A DNA stretch of 62,489 nt from Porticoccaceae bacterium. GTDB lineage: Bacteria > Pseudomonadota > Gammaproteobacteria > Pseudomonadales > Porticoccaceae. How positions within the stretch are numbered: position 1 is the first letter of the stretch; each line of letters opens with the position of its first letter. A program made the translations under genes and the position numbers. A model generated the notes under the pieces. The model worked only from the letters and a program-made list of their open reading frames with translations. It did no database searches and was not told the DNA's origin. Positions 17,350 through 27,077 of this stretch are shown piece by piece. The stretch spans positions 1 through 62,489 of the forward strand of contig JANXGQ010000027.1 in the NCBI GenBank assembly GCA_024959305.1. Direction: 5' to 3'.

Positions 17350-18636
17350 GTGATTAAATTGACTAAATTTCTTGTTCTGAGTGTTTTAATAACATTGTTA
17401 ACTGCCTGTGATAAGCCGGCGCCAATCTCTGAGTTGCAGCAGATAGCCAGTCCCTCGGCGGCTGAAATACTCGGCAACCCCGATTACCCCGCGATCTCCT
17501 ACGGCGGCTATCGCGACAAAGCTCGCGACACTGTGCCAAGCGAGGCCGACTTAACAGAGGATATGAAAATATTGGGCGCGATGGGGATCAAAGTTTTGCG
17601 CACTTACAATACCTCCCATTACCCGCAGGCGTCGCGCCTGTTGGCGGCGATTCGCCAGTTAAAGTTGGAAGATCCAAGTTTTGAGATGTATGTTATGTTG
17701 GGCGCTTGGATAGACTGTGAGAACGCCTGGACAGATAACCCCAATCACCATGGGGAAAATTTAGAAAATAACAGCACTGAAATAGCAACGGCAGTGGCAC
17801 TGGCCAATCAATATCCAGATATTGTCAAAGTGATAGCCGTCGGCAATGAGGCTATGGTGCATTGGGCGGAGACCTATTTTGTCTACCCTGATGTCATTCT
17901 AAAATGGGTAAATTATTTGCAGGGGCTTAAACAATCTGGCGAGCTATCGGCGGATCTATGGATTACCAGTTCAGAGAATTATGCGGCTTGGGGCGGCGGT
18001 GCCAAAGATTATCGGACTGAACATTTGGCAGCATTGGTGAAAGCGGTCGACTTCCTGTCGGTGCATACCTACCCCTTCCATGATACTCACTACAATCCCG
18101 ATTACTGGGGTGTGCTTGAAGATAAAGAGGGCCTATCCGAGTTGCAGATGATTGAGGCGGCCATGCTGCGCGCTAAACAGTATGCAATCTCCCAGCACCA
18201 AGGCGTTGCAGATTATATCCACAGTCTGGGCGTTGATAAGCCGATCCATATAGGTGAAACCGGTTGGGCCTCAATAGGGGAAACTGCCTATGGTTTCTCG
18301 GGCTCAAAGGCTGCCGATGAAGTTAAACAAAAGCTTTACCATAAGCATATGCGCGACTGGGCAAATGCGGCAGGTATGTCGATGTTTTATTTTGAAGCCT
18401 TTGACGAGCAGTGGAAGGATCCAATCAATGCTGCGGGTTCAGAGAATCACTTTGGTCTGATAACACTCAACAGCGAGGTTAAATACGCACTCTGGGATTT
18501 GGTCGACCAAGGTGCGTTTGTCGGCTTAACCAGAAACGGCAAGCCCATTACCAAGAGCTATGGTGGCGACCAGACCCTGTTGATGCAGGATGTACAGGCA
18601 CCGCCGTTAAAGGGTCGGATGGAAGAGCGCGATTAA
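17350..18636 (+). CDS. GH17 glucan endo-1,3-beta-glucosidase, lipoprotein (laminarinase)
   Basis: A 428-residue protein with a lipoprotein signal peptide (lipobox LTAC), so it is probably outer-membrane or periplasmic. GH17 features are visible: MGIKVLRTYNTSHYP near residue 78, the acid/base glutamate in VGNEAMV (about residue 164), SVHTYPF, and the nucleophile glutamate in IGETGWAS (about residue 302). GH17 enzymes cut beta-1,3-glucans such as laminarin. The start is GTG with a weak ribosome-binding site; the signal peptide fixes it. It is divergent from the TIM-barrel hydrolase across 150 nt that must hold both promoters. Confidence 0.88.
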   Translation: MIKLTKFLVLSVLITLLTACDKPAPISELQQIASPSAAEILGNPDYPAISYGGYRDKARDTVPSEADLTEDMKILGAMGIKVLRTYNTSHYPQASRLLAAIRQLKLEDPSFEMYVMLGAWIDCENAWTDNPNHHGENLENNSTEIATAVALANQYPDIVKVIAVGNEAMVHWAETYFVYPDVILKWVNYLQGLKQSGELSADLWITSSENYAAWGGGAKDYRTEHLAALVKAVDFLSVHTYPFHDTHYNPDYWGVLEDKEGLSELQMIEAAMLRAKQYAISQHQGVADYIHSLGVDKPIHIGETGWASIGETAYGFSGSKAADEVKQKLYHKHMRDWANAAGMSMFYFEAFDEQWKDPINAAGSENHFGLITLNSEVKYALWDLVDQGAFVGLTRNGKPITKSYGGDQTLLMQDVQAPPLKGRMEERD

Positions 18637-18683
18637 CCCGCGAGCTAAAGCTGGCGCAGCGTACCCAAAGCAATGGCTGGGCC

Positions 18684-20591
18684 TTAGTGATCTTGGCTAT
18701 CCAAAATCGTCTCCATTTTATCCATAATATTATTCATCCGCGCAACCAGCGCCCTGTAGGGTGCTGGGGTTGCCATATCCACACCGGCGTCTTTCATAAG
18801 TTGGTAAGGATGGTCTGATCCGCCGGCCTTTAGCAGCTTGATAAAGGCTTGCTGAGCACCCTGATCACCGCTGCCAATTTTTTCCGCTAGGTTGGTGGCT
18901 GCGGCAATTGAGGTAGCGTACTGAAAGACGTAAAAGTCGTAGTAGAAGTGCGGAATATAGGCCCATTCGATGCCGTACAGATCATCTATGGTGACTACAC
19001 CCTGATCATGGCCGTGATAGCGCTTTAATAGTTCAAGATACAGGTTGGTGAGTTTAGCGCCGGTGAGTACATTGCCGGCCTCGACTTGCCGATTAATCTC
19101 AAGTTCAAATTCAGCAAACATGGTCTGCCTAAAAAAGGTGCCGCGCAAGGCTTCAAGGCCGATGCCCAGATAAAAAAGTTTTTCCTCGGCGCTTTGGGCT
19201 TCGCGCACCACCATATCCTGCAATAGCATTTCATTCATAATTGAAGCGGTTTCAGCGATAAAAGTCGCATAGCTCGCAGTTTCCCAAGGTTGAGTTTTAT
19301 TGGAAAGCACCGAGTGCACAGCGTGACCGTATTCATGGGCAAAGGTAGAGGCGCTCTCAAAATCATTGTTATGGTTTAGCAACACATAGGGGTGCACATC
19401 GTAAGCTCCCCCCGACATATAGGCCCCAGAGCGTTTGCCCGGCGCTGGATAGACATGCATCCAGCGGCCCTCTACGCCCTGATCATAGGCAGCCATATAC
19501 TCCGCTCCCAGAGGCTTGAGTGCGCGTCTGGTTATGGCAATCGAGTCCTGGATACTGTAGGTTTTTTCAAGGTTTACCAGTGGCGGATAAATATCGTAGT
19601 AGCGCATATCATCTTCGATATTGAGCATTCTTTTACGCAATTTAAAATAGCGGTGCAGGGTTGGCAGTGCTCGATTTACCTCGGCAACCAAGGTGCGGTA
19701 GACCGCGGGTGGCATATTGTCATCAAATAGCGCGCGACCCACTGAGCTTTGGTAATTGCGCACCTCAGTTTGAAAAACTAGCCCCTGCACATGGGTGTTG
19801 ATAATGGCGCCCAGTGTTGCCTCGAAGTCTTTCCAGACAGACCAGAACCTGTTGAACACCATTTTGCGATCTTCGCGCGCTGGGGCCTGACGGCCCGCAG
19901 AGTATCCGGATTGGCTAAGGCGTATTTTTTCACCATTTGATAATGTGACCTCGGGCCAGGGTAAATTGGCATTGGCCAGCACAGAATAAATTGAATCCGG
20001 CGCACCTGTTAATTGTCCAGTTTTAGCCAGCACAGCTTCAATCTCTGGGCCCAGTATATGGGGTGCCTGACGCAATGCATCCCGAATACCAAAGGCATGT
20101 TTATTAAGTTCCGGTTCAGCGGCGAGAAACTGTTGAATTTTAGATTCACCCAGTGCTAGCAACTCGGGGTTATACCAGCTTACGGCGGTACTCAAATCGG
20201 TTAACAGGTTGCGCGCCAACTGACTGCGCTCTTCATTTGCGGCCACGCGAGTATCTATATCGGCGCTTAGATTGGCATAGACGTAGATACGAACCGCGTC
20301 CTTGTAGACGCTGGATATCTGCTCTGATGCGCGTAGCAGTGATTGGGCGCTGTTTCCGAGACTGCCCTGAAGTTTCTTTAGCGATTCGATTTGCTGGACC
20401 ACCGCGGTTCTGGCTGCTTCCCAAGCGTCCAAATTGGGGTATAAATCAGTTAGATCCCAACGGTATTTTTCGTCCACTGATGCAGTGGCAGAGATTGGTT
20501 CGCTGGTCACTGCAGTGGCGGGTTTGTCGCCGCAGGCGGTAAATAGGCAACATGCCGCCAGTATAAGGTATAGTTTTTTATTCATATCCAT
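18684..20591 (-). CDS. pepF: M3-family oligoendopeptidase F, lipoprotein
   Basis: A 635-residue zinc metallopeptidase. A lipoprotein signal peptide (lipobox FTAC) precedes a PepF N-terminal domain (RWDLTDLYPNLDAWE). The active site is FAHEYGHAVHS, with the HExxH zinc motif, and the third zinc ligand is probably in the following ETASIMNE. It should hydrolyse oligopeptides on the cell surface or in the periplasm. The lipid anchor is unusual compared with cytoplasmic PepF of Gram-positives but is seen in marine proteobacteria. It lies between the GH17 gene and modC and seems functionally separate from both. Confidence 0.88.
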   Translation of the reverse strand: MDMNKKLYLILAACCLFTACGDKPATAVTSEPISATASVDEKYRWDLTDLYPNLDAWEAARTAVVQQIESLKKLQGSLGNSAQSLLRASEQISSVYKDAVRIYVYANLSADIDTRVAANEERSQLARNLLTDLSTAVSWYNPELLALGESKIQQFLAAEPELNKHAFGIRDALRQAPHILGPEIEAVLAKTGQLTGAPDSIYSVLANANLPWPEVTLSNGEKIRLSQSGYSAGRQAPAREDRKMVFNRFWSVWKDFEATLGAIINTHVQGLVFQTEVRNYQSSVGRALFDDNMPPAVYRTLVAEVNRALPTLHRYFKLRKRMLNIEDDMRYYDIYPPLVNLEKTYSIQDSIAITRRALKPLGAEYMAAYDQGVEGRWMHVYPAPGKRSGAYMSGGAYDVHPYVLLNHNNDFESASTFAHEYGHAVHSVLSNKTQPWETASYATFIAETASIMNEMLLQDMVVREAQSAEEKLFYLGIGLEALRGTFFRQTMFAEFELEINRQVEAGNVLTGAKLTNLYLELLKRYHGHDQGVVTIDDLYGIEWAYIPHFYYDFYVFQYATSIAAATNLAEKIGSGDQGAQQAFIKLLKAGGSDHPYQLMKDAGVDMATPAPYRALVARMNNIMDKMETILDSQDH

Positions 20592-20642
20592 TGTCCATAA
20601 TCGTAATGCTAAAAATCGTTGTTAGTAGTTCTATCAATAGCC

Positions 20643-21710
20643 CTAAGCCAACAGCGCAACCGTTTTAATTTGTACAAAGACCTCGCTTCCCTTATCTAAA
20701 GCTAGCAACTCAGCGGACTTGCGAGTAATGCGTGACAGTAGTGGTGTGCCCTGTGCAGACAGTCGCACCATAACCTGTGAGTTTCCCTCGGCGGTTATTG
20801 CTTGCACAGTGGCGGGGAAGATATTGAGAATGCTAGTATCAGATTGATGTTGTTTGGTTAAGCTGGTATCCCGCGCGGCAATGCTGAGGCGCACCGGATG
20901 ACCAATGGCCAACGGTTTTTTAGCAACCGTAAAACGCCCGCCGGCAAAGTCGATATAGGTTAGCTGGAATTCATCATCATGGCCTGAGACCTGTCCGTTA
21001 ATCAGTGCCGCGGCATCATCGCCACGCGCCAATGGCAGATCGAAGTTGGTCAGCATATCGCCAATTGCGCCACTGTCTTTGACCTTGCCATTGTCGATTA
21101 ACACTAAATGGTCGGCCAGACGAGCCAGTTCATCTAGCGCGTGACTGACATAGATAATAGGAATATCCAGTTCCCCATGGAGGGTCTCAAGATAGGGCAT
21201 AATCTCTCTTTTGCGCTGTATATCCAATGCGGATAGGGGTTCGTCCATCAGCAGTATTTTGGGGCTTACCGCCAGTGCTCTGGCAATCGCAACCCGCTGG
21301 CGCTCACCGCCGGAGAGCTGGGTTGGTTTGCGCTGTAGTAGTGGCGCTATACCCAGTAGGTCAATGGCCCGATCAATAGATACCTTGCGCTGGCTATTGG
21401 GCACGCGGCGCATACCGTATTGCAGATTGTCCTGCACATTTAAATGTGCAAATAAGCTGGCTTCTTGGAATACATAGCCCAGTTGCCGCTGGTGCGGAGG
21501 AGTGAAATGCATGGCGTCCTGCCAGATTGCATCGCCCACCCTAAGGTAGCCGCGGCTATTTTTTTCTAGGCCGGCCATTGCCCTTAACAGCGTGGTCTTG
21601 CCACCGCCAGAGGGGCCGGTAATCCCAGTAATACCGGTGCTGGCAATGGCTAGCTCTATATCCAGAGAAAAATTGGGGCGGTCTATATTAATTCGACAGT
21701 CAATGCTCAT
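20643..21710 (-). CDS. modC: Molybdate ABC transporter ATP-binding protein ModC
   Basis: A 355-residue ATPase: Walker [12 protein letters not shown] near residue 33, the ABC signature [15 protein letters not shown], Walker [13 protein letters not shown], and a switch histidine in VSHALDEL. The C-terminal ~100 residues form a TOBE/MOP oxyanion-binding domain ([18 protein letters not shown]), as in ModC. It overlaps the end of modB by 11 nt, so the two are translationally coupled. Confidence 0.93.
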   Translation of the reverse strand: MSIDCRINIDRPNFSLDIELAIASTGITGITGPSGGGKTTLLRAMAGLEKNSRGYLRVGDAIWQDAMHFTPPHQRQLGYVFQEASLFAHLNVQDNLQYGMRRVPNSQRKVSIDRAIDLLGIAPLLQRKPTQLSGGERQRVAIARALAVSPKILLMDEPLSALDIQRKREIMPYLETLHGELDIPIIYVSHALDELARLADHLVLIDNGKVKDSGAIGDMLTNFDLPLARGDDAAALINGQVSGHDDEFQLTYIDFAGGRFTVAKKPLAIGHPVRLSIAARDTSLTKQHQSDTSILNIFPATVQAITAEGNSQVMVRLSAQGTPLLSRITRKSAELLALDKGSEVFVQIKTVALLA

Positions 21711-22395
21711 GCTCGACCTGCTGCATTAGGGTAAACCGGCGGTTAATAGTGTAAATACTGACTAACAGGATGAACGACAGCAGTAATAAGCCCCCTGAGA
21801 GCCAGTGGGCGTGGCCGTATTCAAGTGCTTCCACATGATCGTAGATGGCGATAGAAAGCACTTGAGTCTCGCCGGGAATATTGCCGCCGATCATCAGTAC
21901 CACGCCAAATTCTCCCACCGTATGGGCGAACCCGAGCACGCTGGCGGTGATAAAACCTGGGCGCGCCAGAGGTACAGCAACAGTAAAAAAGCGGTCTAGA
22001 GGCGAGGCTCGCAGGGTGGCCGCCACCTCCATAGGACGAGAGCCTATAGCGCTAAAGGCATTCTGTAGGGGCTGTACCACAAACGGCATTGAGTAGATAA
22101 CCGAGCCGATAACCAGCCCGGCAAAGGTAAATGCCAGCGGCTGTCCGCCAAGCCATGCCATTGCGCCACCAATGGGCCCATTGGACCCCAGAGCCATTAG
22201 CAGATAAAACCCCAGCACCGTGGGTGGCAATACTAAGGGCAGGGCGATCACTGCCTCCAGCAGTGCCTTATATTTCCATCGCGTACGCGCCATCCACCAG
22301 GCGAGCGGCGTTCCCAGTGCCAGCAGCAGCAATGTGCTGACTGCCGCCAGTTTAAGGGTTACCACTAGGGCTGAGAGATCATATTCGTTGAGCAT
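21700..22395 (-). CDS. modB: Molybdate ABC transporter permease ModB
   Basis: A 231-residue inner-membrane permease with about five helices and the EAA-type motif [19 protein letters not shown] that contacts the ATPase. [13 protein letters not shown] is characteristic of ModB. The start overlaps the final base of modA, and the 3' end overlaps modC. The three genes form a tight modABC operon. Confidence 0.93.
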   Translation of the reverse strand: MLNEYDLSALVVTLKLAAVSTLLLLALGTPLAWWMARTRWKYKALLEAVIALPLVLPPTVLGFYLLMALGSNGPIGGAMAWLGGQPLAFTFAGLVIGSVIYSMPFVVQPLQNAFSAIGSRPMEVAATLRASPLDRFFTVAVPLARPGFITASVLGFAHTVGEFGVVLMIGGNIPGETQVLSIAIYDHVEALEYGHAHWLSGGLLLLSFILLVSIYTINRRFTLMQQVEHEH

Positions 22396-23150
22396 TAGGG
22401 CGTACCGTAACCAAATCCTTGAATAATCTCCAGCGCCTGCTCAGTTTTTATATAAGCGAGAAATGCTTTGGCGGCATCTAGATCATTGAGTAGCACCGCT
22501 TGCTGTTGGATCGGTGCGTATAGCGCTTGCGGGATTTGCCAGTATGATCCCTCTGTGGCCCCGTCTAATTGTGCAAGCTGAGAGCGGGCAATAAAACCCA
22601 GCTGGGCATTGCCGCTGTGCACAAACTGAAAGGTTTGGCTGATATTTTCACCGCGTACAATTTTAGAAGATAACTGGTTCCATAGATCAAACTGTTTGAG
22701 AACTTGCCGCGCGGCGCGCCCATAGGGCGCAAGCCTTGGGTTGGCAATTGCCAGATAGCGAAAATTTTCCTGTTTTAATATATTGCTGTCGACAGTTGCC
22801 GAGTTGGGGCTCCAGAGTACCAGCTCACCTACGGCATAGGTAAATCGGCTTCCCGCCTTCGCCACACCCTGCTGTTCAAGTAGCTGGGCGTGGTGGCTAT
22901 CGGCGGCCAAAAAAATATCGAAGGGAGCGCCCTGTCGAATCTGCGCATAGTGCTTGCCGGTGGAGCCAGAGCTTATCATTATGCTATGACCGGTTTGCGC
23001 CTCAAACTGCTCTGCAACTCTGCCGATGGCAGCGGCAAAGTTACTGGCGACTGCCACTCTAACCTTATCGGCCCAGCCCTGCTGCGGGAGCAAGATTAAG
23101 GATAGGGCCACAGCTAACAGACAAGGTAATTTTGTAGGCAGTTTGTTCAT
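22395..23150 (-). CDS. modA: Molybdate-binding periplasmic protein ModA
   Basis: A 251-residue receptor with a Sec signal peptide ([17 protein letters not shown]) followed by the mature start [26 protein letters not shown] and [15 protein letters not shown] supply the expected oxyanion-binding serines. The ATG at 23150 is chosen because it places the signal peptide at the N-terminus; in-frame ATGs at 23225 and 23240 would add a 25-30-residue extension that the family does not have. The ribosome-binding site is weak. No clear ModE operator or molybdenum-cofactor riboswitch was seen upstream. Confidence 0.9.
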   Translation of the reverse strand: MNKLPTKLPCLLAVALSLILLPQQGWADKVRVAVASNFAAAIGRVAEQFEAQTGHSIMISSGSTGKHYAQIRQGAPFDIFLAADSHHAQLLEQQGVAKAGSRFTYAVGELVLWSPNSATVDSNILKQENFRYLAIANPRLAPYGRAARQVLKQFDLWNQLSSKIVRGENISQTFQFVHSGNAQLGFIARSQLAQLDGATEGSYWQIPQALYAPIQQQAVLLNDLDAAKAFLAYIKTEQALEIIQGFGYGTP

Positions 23151-23383
23151 ATGGGCATCAGTATACTCTGAGATCTTTGCGCAGCTAGAGATTTTGCCGC
23201 CATGGGTTGTTAAAATCGCACTCATTTTGTAAATACCCATATTCCAACATTATTAGATTAAATATTAATTATTCAGTTCGATTATAGATGCCTCTCTTTT
23301 ACTGCTCGTATTTTGCAAAAGCCCTATTTAGATAATGGGCCAGACGAACGCCGGCCTAAGCTAGTCGCTTCTCTGTTATCGTC

Positions 23384-23641
23384 TTATTGGCAAAAATCTG
23401 CATGCATAGTGCCTTTGAAGTGACCGATAATATAGGGATATGTTTCGGTGATGTAATAGCCGTAAACCCCATCCGCTTGCATACCGTTGCATGGGGCCAG
23501 ATTCCCTAGGCCATCGATATATGCATAATCTTGGCGATAGATGCCGTCGTAATCGCCGCCGGAAAAAGTATAGCCCGCCACTGGAGATTCTAGAGCTAGT
23601 CCTATAAGGGTGTCAGCAGGAAATAGTACAGGCGCGATCAT
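23384..23641 (-). pseudogene. C-terminal fragment of a YHYH-domain protein
   Basis: An 85-residue frame that resembles the end of YHYH-domain proteins: LIGLALESPVAGYTF, GIYRQDYAYIDGLGNL, then CNGMQADGVYGYYITE and YPYIIGHFKGT. Intact proteins have a signal peptide and a further ~100 or more residues upstream, including the YHYH motif itself; these are absent. The frame stays open upstream, but without similarity. It is most likely a truncated gene between modA and the TonB receptor. Function unknown. Confidence 0.45.
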
Positions 23642-23836
23642 TGTCCTTAATATAAACTCGGCGAGGGGTTGGAGAAGATGGCGGGTTTTAAGCTTTTTTA
23701 TTTAAAAGTAAGACCTTTTGGTCGCATAAAAACAGCCTTTCATCGCGGCTATTTGGCTAATTATTGAATCTGCCCCTGTTATCGCATATTTTTCGTTATT
23801 AAATTCGGGACGATGTAGTTTAATGTTATTGAACTG

Positions 23837-23866
23837 GACTGAGTAATAATCCATAATCGCTCAGTC
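23837..23866. promoter_or_regulatory. Inverted repeat upstream of TonB receptor gene
   Basis: GACTGAG (23837-23843) and CTCAGTC (23860-23866) form a 7-bp inverted repeat with a 16-nt A+T-rich spacer, about 40-70 nt before the receptor start. It may be a regulator site or a leader hairpin. No partner protein is identified. Confidence 0.3.
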
Positions 23867-23904
23867 TACAGTTTCATGTTTCTTTACTTAGGGGGTTTAA
23901 CAAC

Positions 23905-26847
23905 ATGTTATTCAAAAAGAAAGTTCTTTCTAGCAGCATAGCACTGGCCTTGGTGGGCTCAGCGATGCCTGCATTGGCGCAAGACGATGGCCTTGAAATC
24001 GAAGAGGTAATTGTTGAAGGTGGTATCCGCGCAAGTTTGAAAAAGTCGATGGATATTAAACGTGATTCGGCCGGTGTTGCCGACGCTATTTCTGCAGAGG
24101 ATATGGGTAAGTTTCCAGATACTAACCTTGCAGAAGCACTTCAGCGAGTGACTGGCGTGTCGATTGATCGCCAGCGCGGTGAGGGTAGCAAGGTCACTGT
24201 TCGTGGCTTTGGTCCAGACTATAATATGGTAACCCTTAACGGTCGCCAAATGCCGACCCACAGTGGTATTAGCCGGTCGTTTGATTTTGCCGATTTAGCG
24301 TCAGAGGGAATTTCAGCTGTAGTAGTTCACAAAACTGGTGACGCATCTGCGCCGTCTGGTGGTGTGGGCTCACTAATTAATATTATGACCACTAAGCCCC
24401 TTGAAGCTGGTTTCATTGCTAGCTTTGGCGTTAAAGCTGGAATAGATACTTCTACGGAAACTGGCGACACAGCGACTCCAGAAGTTTCAGGTTTGTTTTC
24501 TCAAACCTTTGCTGACGATACCATCGGTGTAGCGCTGAGCTTCTCTTCTCAAGAACGCAACAATGCTGTGCACTTTGCCAATGTCGGTGGCTGGCACACC
24601 AGCCCCGGTGATACCGATGGCGGTTGGACTGCAGTGCCAATAAATGCGGAACAGGTTAACCGTCCAACGAGTACCGATGAGAATATTTCGATTCCTCAGA
24701 GTATGGCCTTTAATATCTCTGAGTATGTATCGGAGAGGGTTAATGGACAGCTTACATTGCAATGGCGTCCAATGGACTCGCTGACAGCTACTGTTGATTA
24801 CACCTACTCGGAACTTGATGTAGAGCGTGCATACACCGATTTAGCATCTTGGTTTAATCTGGGTAACAATGTTCAGACCTCCACATGGGATGAAGGTCCT
24901 ATCGGCACACCATTGACTTACAGTGAAGTCAGTGCCAACTCTGATTACACCATGGGTATAGGTCGTGATGGTTCTATTAATAACAATGATTCTGTAGGTC
25001 TAAATCTAGAGTGGAATGTTTCAGATAGCTTGCAGTTGACTTTGGATCACCACAGTTCATCTGCAGCATCAAAGGCCAATACTCCCTATGGAACCAGTTC
25101 GCTGATAACCATAGCTAGCTTTAACCGAACTGTTACCACCGGTCACTTTGATCAGGATCTACCCATCTTGGAGTTGGGCTTGAACCCAGCTAATGATGGT
25201 ACTGCACGCCCGCTCTACAAAGACGATATGATCGTTACTGGTAGTGTGATTATCAATGCCATTTCGAATATGGATATTGAGCAAACTAAACTGGGCGGCA
25301 CCTATGATCTATCTGATGTAACCAGTGTTGACTTTGGTGTTGAGTTAACAGAGGTTAGCAACCGCACTACCAGTAAGGCGACTGAACGTGGCACCTGGGG
25401 TGGTATTTCAGAGCCGGGCGATCTCAGTGATATTTTGGTAAGAGCTTCGATGGCTGATTCCTTCGACCAGATTTCTGGTGGTGATGACCCACGCCGTCAA
25501 TCTGAGTACTTTACAACTAGCTACGAACAGCTGGCGGCAGTTGCGGCGGCGCTTCCTCGCGCTGATCTTCCAGCTTTGGGTGACTGTGGTACTCCTTATT
25601 GTGCCTCTACCGATTGGGATACTGATAAGCGAACCACTGAGGAAACGGTTGCCGCTTATGCTCAGTTAACCCATGATACTGAGTTTGATGGTATGCCTTT
25701 GAATCTTAGAGCTGGTTTGCGTTATGAGCAAACTGATGTGGTTTCTGCTGCAAATGCTCCTACCTACAGCAATGTGTACTGGGAAGGTGGCAATGAGTTC
25801 TACCTAGTGAAGGCTACTGATGCAGAGGGCAATGTAATATCAGCCTTTGATGATTACACAGGAGATTACAACCTATTCCTGCCAAACCTTGATATCAATT
25901 TGGAAATCACTGATGAATTGGTAGCCAGAGCTTCTGTCAGTAAGACAGTAACTCGGCCCAACTACAATGATATTAAAGGTGGTGTTACAGTCGATGGCCA
26001 GACCTTTAAGTTTAAGAGTGCCGCCGCCAGTGGTGGTAACCCAGGGCTGTTGCCTATTGAGTCTACAAACTTTGATCTCTCTGTAGAATGGTACTACGGC
26101 GATACCGACTATCTATCGGTTGGTTACTATCAAAAGACCGTTGATAACTTTATCGGCAATGGTTTCCGTCAGGAGACATTGTTTGGGCTGAATGATCCAG
26201 CGTCTGGTGGTCTATTTTACGATACTGCTATAGCCAATAGTCTAGATCCTAATCAGGGTTATATCGCTGTAGCCGATATCCTGAAGGCTGCGACGCCAAG
26301 TCCATTTGTGGACGGCAAATTGTATGGCGATGCTAGCAATGATGAAGTGGTATTTACCATTGCGGCGCCAGTGAATGAGAAAACAGCTAAGGTAGATGGT
26401 CTTGAAGTTAACTGGCAGCATAACTTTGGTGAAACTGGTTTCGGCTTTATTGCCAATGCCACTATTGCCAATGCAGATGTAGCCTACGACCCAATGAAGT
26501 TAGAGGGTCAGTTTGCACTGGGCGGTCTTAGCGACTCAGCCAACTTAATAGGTTACTACGATAAAGATGGTATCAATATGCGGGTAGCCTACAACTGGCG
26601 CGATGACTTCTTCGTTGGTATAGGTCAGTCTCAGGGTTCGAATACAATCAACCCAACGCAATCCGAGGCCTTTGGTCAGGTGGATATCAGTGCTAGTTAT
26701 GAGATTAGTGATAATCTGACCATCTTTATGGATGGTATTAACATCACTGAAACGCCTTACAGAAACTACGGTCGAGAGAAGGCTCAAGTACTTCAATCTG
26801 GTCAGACCGGAGCGCGTTATAACCTAGGGGCTCGCTACACTTTCTAA
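23905..26847 (+). CDS. TonB-dependent receptor (TonB-Xanth-Caul type)
   Basis: A 980-residue outer-membrane transporter. It has a Sec signal peptide (cleavage after ALA-Q), a TonB-box-like EIEEVIVEGG, a plug domain (IKRDSAGVADAISAEDMGKF, VTVRGFGPDYNMVTLNGRQM) and a large beta-barrel ending in YNLGARYTF with a terminal phenylalanine. The family imports sugars or other large substrates rather than siderophores in many Proteobacteria. It has AGGGGG 10 nt before the ATG and a strong terminator after it. The following halogenase/SapC/cupin genes are the usual companions of this receptor class. Confidence 0.93.
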   Translation: MLFKKKVLSSSIALALVGSAMPALAQDDGLEIEEVIVEGGIRASLKKSMDIKRDSAGVADAISAEDMGKFPDTNLAEALQRVTGVSIDRQRGEGSKVTVRGFGPDYNMVTLNGRQMPTHSGISRSFDFADLASEGISAVVVHKTGDASAPSGGVGSLINIMTTKPLEAGFIASFGVKAGIDTSTETGDTATPEVSGLFSQTFADDTIGVALSFSSQERNNAVHFANVGGWHTSPGDTDGGWTAVPINAEQVNRPTSTDENISIPQSMAFNISEYVSERVNGQLTLQWRPMDSLTATVDYTYSELDVERAYTDLASWFNLGNNVQTSTWDEGPIGTPLTYSEVSANSDYTMGIGRDGSINNNDSVGLNLEWNVSDSLQLTLDHHSSSAASKANTPYGTSSLITIASFNRTVTTGHFDQDLPILELGLNPANDGTARPLYKDDMIVTGSVIINAISNMDIEQTKLGGTYDLSDVTSVDFGVELTEVSNRTTSKATERGTWGGISEPGDLSDILVRASMADSFDQISGGDDPRRQSEYFTTSYEQLAAVAAALPRADLPALGDCGTPYCASTDWDTDKRTTEETVAAYAQLTHDTEFDGMPLNLRAGLRYEQTDVVSAANAPTYSNVYWEGGNEFYLVKATDAEGNVISAFDDYTGDYNLFLPNLDINLEITDELVARASVSKTVTRPNYNDIKGGVTVDGQTFKFKSAAASGGNPGLLPIESTNFDLSVEWYYGDTDYLSVGYYQKTVDNFIGNGFRQETLFGLNDPASGGLFYDTAIANSLDPNQGYIAVADILKAATPSPFVDGKLYGDASNDEVVFTIAAPVNEKTAKVDGLEVNWQHNFGETGFGFIANATIANADVAYDPMKLEGQFALGGLSDSANLIGYYDKDGINMRVAYNWRDDFFVGIGQSQGSNTINPTQSEAFGQVDISASYEISDNLTIFMDGINITETPYRNYGREKAQVLQSGQTGARYNLGARYTF

Positions 26848-26883
26848 GGTACAGACTGTGTAGTTAAAGCTTAGGTGAAAGTT

Positions 26884-26917
26884 AAAGAAGCCGCTTAAAT
26901 TTTTAAGCGGCTTCTTT
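26884..26917 (+). terminator. Intrinsic terminator after TonB receptor
   Basis: A perfect 15-bp stem (AAAGAAGCCGCTTAA and its complement) with a 4-nt loop, followed by T-rich sequence. It separates the receptor transcript from the halogenase operon. Confidence 0.92.
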
Positions 26918-27077
26918 ATTTCTAGCGTATAAAAAAATAATAGTTAATTATTGCCGTAGCAGTTGATCTGTATCAATGGTCATGCGCAGACTATAGCGCA
27001 AAGCATAGATCGAAATCGGTATACTAGGGGCCGCGCTTTAGCGTAACTTCCTTTGCATATGGACAGTAGTTTTTAAT

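Noticed and set aside
23241..23383. Possible molybdenum-cofactor riboswitch or ModE site upstream of modA
   Set aside because: Only a 4-bp hairpin core was seen and no ModE-type half-sites; too weak to report.
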